Position numbers and translations under genes: made by a program. Of a stretch of 64,000 nt of DNA, positions 48,638 through 64,000 are shown piece by piece. Source of the stretch: Larus michahellis (taxonomy: Eukaryota; Chordata; Aves; Charadriiformes; Laridae); assembly GCF_964199755.1 (NCBI RefSeq), contig NW_027435990.1:62001-126000 (forward strand), written 5' to 3'. The notes under the pieces are model-generated. The model made no database searches. It was not told where the DNA came from and saw only the letters and a list, made by a program, of their open reading frames with translations. The stretch's first letter is position 1. Every line of letters starts with the position of its first letter.

Positions 48638-49589
48638 GGCCGGGGCCGGCGGCAGCGGGGGCCTGGCGGGGGGTACACGGTGGGGGGAGAGGTAGGGTGT
48701 CAGCTTCCCCCCCCCGGAGGGGACCCAGGTGCCCGGGACCCCCCCACAGCCCCCCCCTCCATCTCCATTGTGTGGCGGCCACAGCCTCCCCTCCCCCCCG
48801 CCCCCCCCCCGGATGCTCCCGTTACCATGGCAACGGCTAATGAGGGAACCTGTCACCTTGGCTCGGGACCCAGGCGTCCGAGCGACCCCCCCCCCCCCCC
48901 CGCCCCGCTCCATCCCCTCCCTTCCCCCCCGCCCCGCAGGGGACCCAGCCGTCCGAGAGAACCGCCCCCCCCATCTCCCCTTCAGCACCCTGGACAGGGC
49001 ACCCAGCCGTCCCGGACAGCTCCCGCCCCCCCCGCAGGAGGGACCCAGCCGCCCGAGCCCGCCCCCCCCCCCCCTTACCCCCCCCACCATCTCGGGGCGG
49101 AAACGGGGGCGGCCCCGGCGGGGACAAGGGTCCCTTGTTGACCCCGCATTCCTGGGGGTGGGGCTGGGAGGGACCGGGCGATGACCCCCCCCCACCTCCC
49201 ACAGAAAGGGACCCAGGCGTCCGGGCCCCTCCCTGCCCCCCCCCCCCCCAAAATGGACCCAGGCGTCCGGGTGCTGCAGGTGGGGGGAGGGGCGGGCCCG
49301 TGGCACCTGTAGGGAAATGACCGGGGAGGGGGACGGGGACCGGCACCCCACCCCCCCTCTACCCGAGACGGGACCCAGGCGTCCGGGCCACCCAACCCCC
49401 CCTAAGGGACCCAGGCGTCCGGCGACCCCTCCCTCCAAGGGACCCGGGCGTCCGGGCCCCCCCGCCCCACCGGAGCCGTCACGGCGGCGGGGGGCGGCCG
49501 CGGGGTGACGAGGCCGTGGGGAGCCGTCGGGGCCAGTTACATCGTGTGTGTCGTCCCCCCCCCCCGCCGGCCCCACCCATCTGTTGGAC

Positions 49590-50130
49590 GCGGGCCGGGA
49601 TCCTATAGGGACCCTGTAGAGCCCCCCCCCCGAGCTCCCTGTCCCCATAGAGATCCCATGGAGACCCTATGGAGACCCTACGGAGCCCTCTCCGAGCTCC
49701 CTGTCCCCATGGAGACCCCACGGAGACCCTATAGAGCCTCCCCCCCGCGAGCTCCCTGGCCCCACAGAGACCATATGGAGACCATATAGAGCCCCCCCAG
49801 AGCTCCCTGGCCTCTTAGAGACCCCATGGAGATCCTATAGAGCCCCCCAGCCCCATAGAGACCCCACGGAAACCCTATAGAGCCCCCAACAGAGCTCCGT
49901 GTCCCCATAGAGACCCCGCGGAGAACCTATAGAGCCCCCCGACAGATCTCCCTGGCCTCTTAAGGACCCTATAGAGCCCCCCATCTGAGCCCCCTATCCA
50001 CATAGGGACCCCCCTTAGAGACCCTACAGATCCCCTCAGCCCCATAAAGACGGCATGGGGACCCTATAGAGCCCCCAGCAGAGCTCCCTGGCCCTACAGA
50101 GACCCTATAGAGCCCACAGCAGAGCCCCAC
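49590..50130. repeat. Tandem repeat in L1CAM first intron, CCCTATAGAG family
   Basis: Units of about 55-65 bp contain GAGACCCTATAGAGCCCCCC and GAGCTCCCTGTCCCCATAG. About eight diverged copies merge into the array that follows. Confidence 0.85.
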
Positions 50131-50965
50131 AGACACCCCACTGCCTCAGCCCAGCCCCACAGAGACCCTATAGAGCCACCTTTGCCTCAACCCAGCCCCA
50201 CGGAGACCCTATAGAGCCACCTTTACCTCAGCCCTGGCCCCTCCACACTTCCCGCCCTGGGGAGGACCCCAGAGCCCCCTCCCCGCAGAGCCCCAGCCCC
50301 GTGTAGATACGCCATAGAACCACCTTCGCCTCAGCCCGGCTCTATAGAGACCCTATAGGGCCACTTTTACCTCAGCCCAGCCCCATACATACCCTATAGA
50401 GCCACCTTTACCTCAGCCCAGCCCCACAGACACCATACAGAGCCACCTTTACCCCAGTGCCGGACCCATAAGGAGCGTATAAAACCACTTTTACTTCAGG
50501 CCAGCCCCAAAGACAGACTACAGAACCAGCTTTACCTCAGCCCAGCCCCACAGAGACCCTATAGATCCACTTTTACCTCAGCTCAGCCCCATAAAGACCC
50601 TACAGAGCCACCTTTACCTCAGCCCAGCCCCACAGAGACCCTATAGATCCACTTTTACCTCAGCTCAGCCCCATAAAGACCCTACAGAGCCACCTTTACC
50701 TCAGCCCAGCCCCACAGAGACCCTATAGATCCACTTTTACCTCAGCTCAGCCCCATAAAGACCCTACAGAGCCACCTTTACCTCAGCCCAGCCCCACAGA
50801 GACCCTATAGATCCACTTTTACCTCAGCTCAGCCCCATAAAGACCCTACAGAGCCACCTTTACCTCAGCCCAGCCCTAAAGACATCCTATAGATCCACCT
50901 TTACCTCATCCCATCCCCATAAAGACCCTACAGACCCACCTTTACCTCACGCCATCCCTACAGCT
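50130..50965. repeat. 83-bp higher-order repeat in L1CAM first intron
   Basis: Alternating half-units end TAGATCCACTTTTACCTCAG and CAGAGCCACCTTTACCTCAG. Together they form an 83-bp repeat present about five times almost unchanged between 50530 and 50860. The half-units derive from a single CCCTATAGAGCCACCTTTAC ancestor. Confidence 0.92.
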
Positions 50966-51197
50966 CCACTTTTACCTCAGCCCCGGCCCCTCCGCGCTTC
51001 CCGCCTCGCCCAGGACCCCCACCCCCCCACCACCACCCCGCCCCGGCTCCCCTCAGCCCAGCCCCGCGGGACCCCCGCAGACGCACCTTCCCCTCAGCAC
51101 CACCTTCCCGGTAACCCCCCCCCCCCCCGCCCCAAAACAGCCCCGGATCCCCCGATTCCCGCCTCCGCGGGACCCCCCCCTCCATCCCCGGCCCTAC

Positions 51198-51320
51198 CTG
51201 CTCGCGCCGCTCCCAGCTCGGGGCTGCGGCTGCCGCGGGGCTGACATAATCCGCGCGCGGGCCCCGCCCACCGCCGCGAGGCCACGCCCCCTCGGCCACA
51301 CCCTGAGCCAGCGCCGCGGG
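51198..51320 (-). promoter_or_regulatory. L1CAM: L1CAM noncoding first exon and GC-rich promoter
   Basis: On the minus strand, GC boxes (GGGCGGGGCC, GGGGCGTGGCC) precede GGATTATGTCAGCC and a GC-rich segment ending GAGCAG then GTAGGG, a good donor at 51197. This is placed as the noncoding first exon, 51198 to about 51270, from its CpG richness and the acceptor before the signal-peptide ATG. The transcript start is inferred. Confidence 0.6.
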
Positions 51321-52185
51321 GGGGAGGGGGCGCCCGGGTCCCCCCCACCGGGGCGGGGAGTTGGGGGGGGGGGGGCGGGTGTCCGGACCCCTAATGGGGG
51401 GGTTAAACGCCCCCCCGGACGCCCGAGTCCCCTGTGAAGGGAGAGGGAATCCCCCCCCCCCCCCCCCCCCCCGCCCAGACGCCTGGGTCCCCTGTGGGGG
51501 GGGAGGGAGCCCCCCCACTCCCCCCCGACCGCCTGGGTCCCCTCCCAAAGCGGGGGGGGGGTAACGAGGGGGGGGGTAATAACACCCCTTTCCCGGCAGT
51601 CAGACCCTGGCAGCCGCCCAGGGGCTGATGGGAAACACACACACACCCGCCCCCCCGGGAGGACTCGGGCATCGGGGGGTGGGGGGGTGGCGCGGGGGGG
51701 GGGGGGGGGGGCTCACACCCCCGAAACAGACTCGGAAACACCCAATCTGCTCCCTCCCCCCCCCCCCGCGCCGTGAGGTCACCGCGCTTTGTCACTGATG
51801 ACATCACCCCTGTCTGGGGCTGGGTGTGATGTCATCAGACAGCAGCCCGGACGCCTCGGGGGGGGGCGGGGGGCACCCCCAAAACAGACACAGGGAGATG
51901 GAGGGGGGGGGGGGGAGACTTTTATTGGGGGGGGGGGGGGGATTAGGGGACACCCCCACCCGGGCAGGAGTCACAGGGTGGACCCTCAAGACCCTCCATT
52001 TTGGGGGCTCCCCCATGCCCAGAACACCCCTGACTCAGGGCTGGGGGGCGGGGGCTCCCCCATTTTTGGGGCCCAGCCTCAACCAACCGTTCCCATTTTG
52101 AGGGGGGGGGGGGACGGACAGGGACGGACGGGTCCCTCAGCCCCCCCCCCGACACCCCCACTTTTAAGGCGCACCCCAAAACATG
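51321..52185. other. Intergenic region between L1CAM promoter and SSR4 3' end
   Basis: No gene recognised. It holds C- and G-homopolymer runs, three copies of the GGACNCC(T)GGGTCC-type motif (51412, 51477, 51527), an inverted repeat with CRE-like arms (51796-51837), and a minus-strand AATAAA at 51921-51926 that could be a distal SSR4 polyA signal. Confidence 0.6.
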
Positions 52186-52191
52186 TTTATT
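52186..52191 (-). terminator. SSR4: SSR4 polyA signal
   Basis: TTTATT on the plus strand is AATAAA on the minus strand, about 115 nt after the SSR4 stop codon. Confidence 0.88.
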
Positions 52192-52304
52192 CTGGGGGGA
52201 AAGGGGTAATTTTAGGGGCGCCCTGCTCCCCACCAGGACCTGGGGACCCTCTGGGGGGGGTGGTATTTTTTTGGGGGTGTGGTATTTTTTTGGGGGGGGG
52301 GGCC

Positions 52305-54566
<2,262 letters not shown>

Positions 54567-55276
54567 GACTGCCGGCCGCACCGCCCTGCCGCCACCGACC
54601 CTCTCCAACCAGCCAATCAGCGCCGCCCGCCGCCTGGGCGCGCCCAATCAGCCCCAAGGGGCGGGCCCGCCTCGTGCCCGGCGGCCAATGAGAAGCGCTT
54701 TTCTCCCTTGGCGGGCGGCCGCCCCGTGCGCGACGTGGCCGAGCCGCCGCGGGGGGGTGGGCGGGGCCGAGCCCCGCGCCTGCGCGGTGCCGCCGCCGCC
54801 CGGACAAAATGGCGGCCGCGACTTATGTGGCGCGGGGAGGCGGCGCCGGGAAAAGCGCGGCCGCGCCCCGGCGCATGCGCAGGGTGCCGGGCCTCCGCGT
54901 TTCCATGGCAACAGCTGCGGTGCAGCGGGCCGGGTTCTCCCCCGCCCGCCCCCACCTTGCTGGTTTGAATATAATTTTCGTCACAAAACAGGGATAAAGC
55001 GCGGCTCTGGGAAAGGGCGGGTGGTGCCGGCCCGGGACAAAATGGCGGGCGGCCCCGCCTTCCCAAAGGGACGAGCGCAGGTCCGCCCCTGCGCATGCGC
55101 CGCCTTCCCCCGCCCCCGGCACAAAATGGCCGCCGCGACTTCTGTGGCGCCACCGGCGGCGTGAGGAAAAGCGTGGGGCGGGGGCGTAAATCTCGCGAGA
55201 TCTCGTCGGCCTCGTCCTTGGGGAGCGCCGAGATCTCGCGAGAGCTGCACGGCGGCCATTCGCGGAGAGAACGGCC
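54567..55276. promoter_or_regulatory. Bidirectional CpG-island promoter of SSR4 and IDH3G
   Basis: Seen between the two start codons: three CCAAT boxes (54613, 54644, 54684); two GCGCATGCGC NRF1 motifs (54871, 55091); three ACAAAATGGC YY1-like sites (54804, 55037, 55121); an X-box GTTTCCATGGCAAC (54899-54912); and two TCTCGCGAGA elements (55191-55200, 55234-55243). A module running from the NRF1-like site through the ACAAAATGGC element to GAAAAGCG is duplicated (about 54780-54856 and 55089-55172). No TATA box was recognised at the expected place for either gene. An isolated AT-rich patch (TATAATTTTCGTCAC) lies near 54969. Confidence 0.85.
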
Positions 55277-58200
55277 ATGGCGGCGGCGCTGGCGGCGGCG
55301 AGGCGGCTCTGGGTACCGGCCGTGCTGGGGCAACGCCCGGTGAGTACCGGGGCGTCCGGGGGGGGCGGCGGGATGGTTCCCCATCCCTCCGGGCCCTTCG
55401 GGAACCGAGCGGCGGGCCCCGCCGTGGCGGCGGGCCGCTGCGCTCTGATTGGCCAGCTGTCGGGGGGGGCGGTGCACGGGTGGATTTACAGCGATCTGGT
55501 TGGAGGGGATGGCGCGGCGGGGCGGGCCTAATCCTTTGGTGGCTCAGGCTCCGGTTGGCTTCGGCCGTGGAGCCGCCCGGCACCGCGGTTGGTGATTGGC
55601 TGTGCGCTGAGCGAGTGGGCGGGACGGGGCGTTTCCTTCCTCGCTGATTGGCTGATATTTCTAGGGGAGGTTGGACCGGGTCGCTGAGCCACTGGCCGCG
55701 GGGGGGGGGGCCACAGATGGGGGGGGGCTGTTGGTTGTTGCTCAATCCCAGAATCCTCCGCGGTTGGCCGAAGCCGGGGGAGGGGGGGACGGACCCAGGC
55801 ACCCCGCCAGTCACTGCCCTCTGGGTGGCCCCTGGCATCCCCTAATTAGCAGCAGCTCTGTTAATGAGGCAGCCGGGGCTGCCTGGGGGGTCCCTTTGGG
55901 GAGTTGGGGGGGGAGGGGGGGGGTGGTCCCTTTGGGGGAGCTGCATCCCTTGGAGGGGAGTCTTGGGGCGGGGGGGGGGACACCGAGGGCCAGGGCTGTG
56001 ATCTCTCCCCCCTCCCACCCTCTACATAGGCGTGGATTTCCCATGATGCCGAGCGGCGCCACCTCCCACCCGTGAGTGCCCCGTCTGGGGGGGTCTCCCC
56101 CCCCCCCAAATCCCCCAGAGCCCTCTAACACTCGGGATGGGGGGGCGGGGAGGGCATGGACTATAGGGTGCCCCCTGTGCCGGGGTGGGGGTCCCCCAGA
56201 CCCACCCTGTCCCCTCTCAGGGGGCGGGGAGAGGCTTGGTGGGCCCCCCCTTGGCCTCTTTGTTGAGGCTGGGGCATGGTGGGGGCTGCGAGCCCCCCGG
56301 CTTTGGGGTTGGGGGGTTACTTGGGGGGCTCCCAGTGGGGGCCTGCCTGGAGGGGGAGCATGTGCTGTTCTTGCTGTGTGAATTTGGGGGGGGGTGTGTG
56401 GAATCCAGGCTGCCCTGGCGCTGCTCGTGGCGGGGGGGGGGGCCTGCTTTCCCTCTCCCCCCGCTCCCCGTTTGCCGGCATCACGACTAACTGCCCCCGT
56501 TTCTCCCCCGCGCCGCGGCCGCCTGCCCCCGCAGCAGCCCAGCATCGTGAGTACGGCCAGACTTGGGGGGGGGGGGGTGGGCAACCCGCAGGGAAGGAGG
56601 GGGGGGGGCGGACCCCGAAAGCATGGTGGGGGGGCACGCATGGGTCTGCATGGCGCATGTCTCGACGCCTGGTTTCCCCAGGCAGGGGAGGGGGGGGGTG
56701 GGGGGTCGGGAGGGGGAAAAGGAGGACGGGGGTGGGGGGGCCGGACACTGGGTCCTCAGCCTTCCCCCTCTGCGCCCCCACAGCCCCCCCCCGCCAAGTA
56801 CGGGGGCCGCCACACCGTGACGCTGATCCCCGGTGACGGCATCGGCCCCGAACTGATGCTGCACGTCAAGGAGGTCTTCAGGTGGGTGCCCCCCTCCCCC
56901 CCCCCGAGGACCCAGGCGTCCGGAGCCGTCCCTGGAGCCAGGTGTCCGGGCCGTTCCCCTCCCCCAGGCACGCCTGCGTTCCCGTGGACTTCGAGGAGGT
57001 TCGTGTCAGCGCCGAGGCGCCCGAGGACGACGTGCACAACGCCATCATGGCCATCCGCCGCAACGGCGTCGCCCTCAAGGGTGAGCGCGGGGCTGGGGAC
57101 ACACACACCCCCCACACCCCCCCCCGCCCTCGGCAGCTTGGGGACACCCTGACCCCTGTCTCTGTCCCCTCCCCAGGGAACATCGAGACCAACCACAACC
57201 TCCCACCCAGCCACAAGTCCCGTAACAACCTCATCAGGTGCAAGCTGGGGGGAACTGGGGGTGCTGGGGAGGGACTGGGAGCGCCGGGGGGTCACCTGGG
57301 AGGGAACTGGGAGCGCCGGAGGGAGACTGGGAGCACTGGGGTGGAACTGGGAGCTATAGAGCCATTGGGGTGAGGGAATCGGGGGACGCTGGGGGGCGCC
57401 CTGGAGGGAGGAACTGGGTGCTGGTGGGGTGTGGCCGAGGGGCGTGGCCGATGGGCGGAGCCTGACCTCGTTGTGGTGCCGGGGCGGGGCAGGACCAGCC
57501 TGGACCTTTACGCCAACGTGATCCACTGCCAGAGCCTGCCCGGGGTGGAGACGCGGCACCGCGACATCGACATCCTCATCGTGCGGGAGAACACCGAGGG
57601 CGAGTACAGCAGCCTGGAGCACGAGGTGGGCCACGGGGCCACGCCCACGGCCACGGGGCCACGCCCATTGCCCACCCCCACCCCACCCCTCCCCGGCTGC
57701 TTAATGCACTGCCCTGGCCACGCCCCCTGCGGCCTGGCCACACCCCCAGAGTAATGGCCCCGCCCACGCACAAACATCCTGCCTTGACCACACCCAATAT
57801 GTAGATGAATGACTTTGGCCACGCCCCCTACGTGGCTATCCTGTCTCGGCCACGCCCCCTCAGCTATGGCCACGCCCCCACTGGACAGAATTACCCCCTC
57901 CGGCCCCGCCCCACACGTGGCCCCGCCTCCTGACCCCCCCCTTCCTTCTCTTCCCCCCCCCCTCCCCCAGAGCGTGGCGGGGGTGGTGGAGAGCCTGAAG
58001 ATCATCACGGCCGGCCGCTCCCGCCGCATCGCCCACTACGCCTTCCGCCTGGCCCGCGCCGCCGCCCGCCGCTCCGTCACCGCCGTCCACAAGGCCAACA
58101 TCATGTGCGTGGGGTGGGGCGGGGGGGGGGGCTCGGGGGGCTCGAAGTGGGGGGTGGCTCAGGGGCCCGCTGACCCCCCCGCCCCACCTCGTCCCCGCAG

Positions 58201-59333
58201 GAAGCTGGGGGACGGGCTCTTCCTGCAGTGCTGCCAGGAGGTGGCGGCCGAGTACCCCGAGATCAGCTTCCGCAGCATGATCGTGGACAACACCACCATG
58301 CAGGTGGGACCCCCCCGGACCCCAGCCTCGCCAACGCCCCCACTCCCCCCACCCCCCCCCCTTCGCAGTCGCACCAGTAACACCTTCCCCCCTCCCCAGC
58401 TGGTGTCGCGCCCGCAGCAGTTCGACGTGATGGTGATGCCCAACCTCTACGGCAACATCGTCAACAACGTCTGCGCCGGGCTGGTGGGGGGGCCCGGCCT
58501 TGTCCCCGGCGCCAACTACGGCCACGATTACGCCGTCTTTGAGACCGTGGGTCTAGGGGGGGCCGGGGGGGAAGCGGGGGGGGGGCTGGTCCCCCTTGCA
58601 GTCCCCCTGGAGCTGCCGAGGGGGGGGTGGTGTCTGGGTGCTGCGAGGGTCCTGACACGGGGGGAGCAGGGGGTACTGGAGGGGCTGGGAGGACTGGAGA
58701 CGAGGTCCTGGGGACTGGGGGGGGGGGGTCCCCAGGGACGTGGGGGTCCCAAAAATGACGCGCTGCTCCCCCCTCCCCGGCAGGCGACGCGTAACACGGG
58801 GAAGAGCATCGCCAACCGCAACATCGCCAACCCCACGGCCGCCCTGCTCGCCGCCTGCATGATGCTGGACCACCTCCGGTGGGTGGGGCCGGGGGGCGTG
58901 GCCAACGGAAGGGGGGCGGGGCCACCACCAAGGGGTGGGGCTTCCCCTGAAGGGAAAGTCCCCATTGGAGGGCCAGAGGTAGGGGGTGGGGCCTCGCAGC
59001 TGGGGTGGTTTCAAGGGGGGGGGAGGTCATGCCCCCCCCAGGGCGTGGCTCGCTGAAGTGGGCGTGGCCCCCACTGGCCCCTCCCCCAGGCTGCACAGCT
59101 ACGCCTCCACCATCCGCCAGGCCGTCCTCGCCTCATTGGACGATCCCCGGGTAAGTCCTGCCCCACTACCCCGCCCTTTTTAAAGATGCTGAGGCCCCAC
59201 CCAGGGGGCGGGGCCAGGACAAGCCCCACCCACCTGCCGGCTCCGCCCCCAGACACACACCCCCGACATCGGGGGACAAGGCACGACCTCGGGCGCCGTC
59301 CAGAGCATCATCTCGCACCTCCCCCGCTCCTAA
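55277..59333 (+). CDS. IDH3G: Isocitrate dehydrogenase (NAD+) subunit gamma, mitochondrial
   Basis: IDH3G is a regulatory subunit of the mitochondrial NAD-dependent isocitrate dehydrogenase of the TCA cycle. Exons: 55277-55339, 56030-56071, 56535-56546, 56784-56881, 56968-57080, 57177-57237, 57493-57625, 57971-58104, 58201-58303, 58400-58546, 58784-58878, 59090-59150, 59253-59333. They total 1143 nt, 380 residues plus TAA, and all phases close. The N-terminus ([20 protein letters not shown]) is an arginine-rich, acid-free transit peptide. Conserved blocks include [71 protein letters not shown] and [20 protein letters not shown]. The 42-nt and 12-nt exons after the first are placed from splice sites and frame and are less certain. 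The C-terminus is short (SHLPRS) compared with the human HIRVINGRAVEA. Confidence 0.96.
57640..57930. repeat. GGCCACGCCCC repeat in IDH3G intron
   Basis: About ten GGCCACGCCCCC-type units, also seen less regularly in SRPK3 introns (59830-60330). The core resembles a KLF/Sp binding site, but the array looks like ordinary GC-rich simple sequence. Confidence 0.6.
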
Positions 59334-59399
59334 AACCCCCGGACGCGGGGGGACCCCGGCTGGGGAGGGGACGGACACCCCCACCGACCCCCCAACCCC

Positions 59400-59405
59400 A
59401 ATAAA
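59400..59405 (+). terminator. IDH3G: IDH3G polyA signal
   Basis: AATAAA about 65 nt after the IDH3G stop codon. It lies 39 bp before the opposing SRPK3 polyA hexamer. Confidence 0.9.
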
Positions 59406-59443
59406 CCCCCCGCAAAGACCCCGCTTCCCGGCTGTTCCACACC

Positions 59444-64000
<4,557 letters not shown>

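Larger units (their letters stand above)
48663..51197 (-). promoter_or_regulatory. L1CAM: L1CAM first intron with an RE1/NRSE site, an RFX X-box and a palindrome cluster
   Basis: The roughly 2.5-kb intron lies between the noncoding first exon and the signal-peptide exon. It holds GTTACCATGGCAAC (48821-48834), a perfect X-box-type palindrome, and an RE1/REST site at 48981-49001 (TTCAGCACC, two-base spacer, GGACAG then GGC). Nine copies of a GGACCCAGGCGTCC-like motif lie between 48860 and 49460. The chicken Ng-CAM gene is known to carry NRSE silencers in its first intron that restrict expression to neurons. I see one clear RE1 here, not a cluster. Confidence 0.82.

Overview
This window is avian (sauropsid) nuclear DNA, very GC-rich and packed like a microchromosome. 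The evidence is vertebrate exon-intron genes with GT-AG introns, a CR1 LINE 3' end in an SSR4 intron, chains of G- or C-rich intronic minisatellites, and a chicken Ng-CAM-like L1CAM with an RE1 silencer in its first intron. The genes are those of human Xq28, which are autosomal in birds. No bacterial, viral or CRISPR features were seen.

Layout. 1-28075 (+): FLNA from the end of CH2 to the stop codon and polyA signal, 44 exons. 28076-29047: short intergenic region and CpG-rich RPL10 promoter. 29048-31365 (+): RPL10, with the H/ACA snoRNA SNORA70 in an intron. 31560-32837 (-): 3' end of a PDZD4-like gene, cut by a 200-N gap (32838-33037). 33038-33780: AC-rich minisatellite. 34071-51270 (-): L1CAM (Ng-CAM), from the RSLE mini-exon back to the noncoding first exon; the terminal coding exon is not in the visible sequence. 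52186-54566 (-): SSR4. 54567-55276: bidirectional CpG-island promoter. 55277-59405 (+): IDH3G. 59444-63959 (-): SRPK3 kinase exons, continuing beyond the window.

The proteins are not one pathway. FLNA is an actin cross-linker, RPL10 a ribosomal protein, L1CAM an axonal adhesion receptor, SSR4 a translocon-associated protein, IDH3G a regulatory subunit of NAD-isocitrate dehydrogenase, and SRPK3 an SR-protein kinase. Two pairings are functional at DNA level: SSR4 and IDH3G share a head-to-head promoter, and IDH3G and SRPK3 end tail-to-tail with polyA signals about 40 bp apart.

I did not find a new enzymatic or defence system. The most unusual signals are regulatory or architectural: an intronic array of RFX X-box motifs in L1CAM, a dispersed imperfect palindrome (GGACCCAGGCGTCC) across the window, a CRE-bearing VNTR in SRPK3, a stop codon embedded in the SRPK3 polyA signal, a shortened filamin hinge 1, loss of the filamin Ser2152 phosphosite, and an inversion of the L1CAM-PDZD4 block relative to human. 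Exon boundaries were placed by eye from splice sites and protein similarity and may be off by a base or two. Comparisons with human proteins are from memory.
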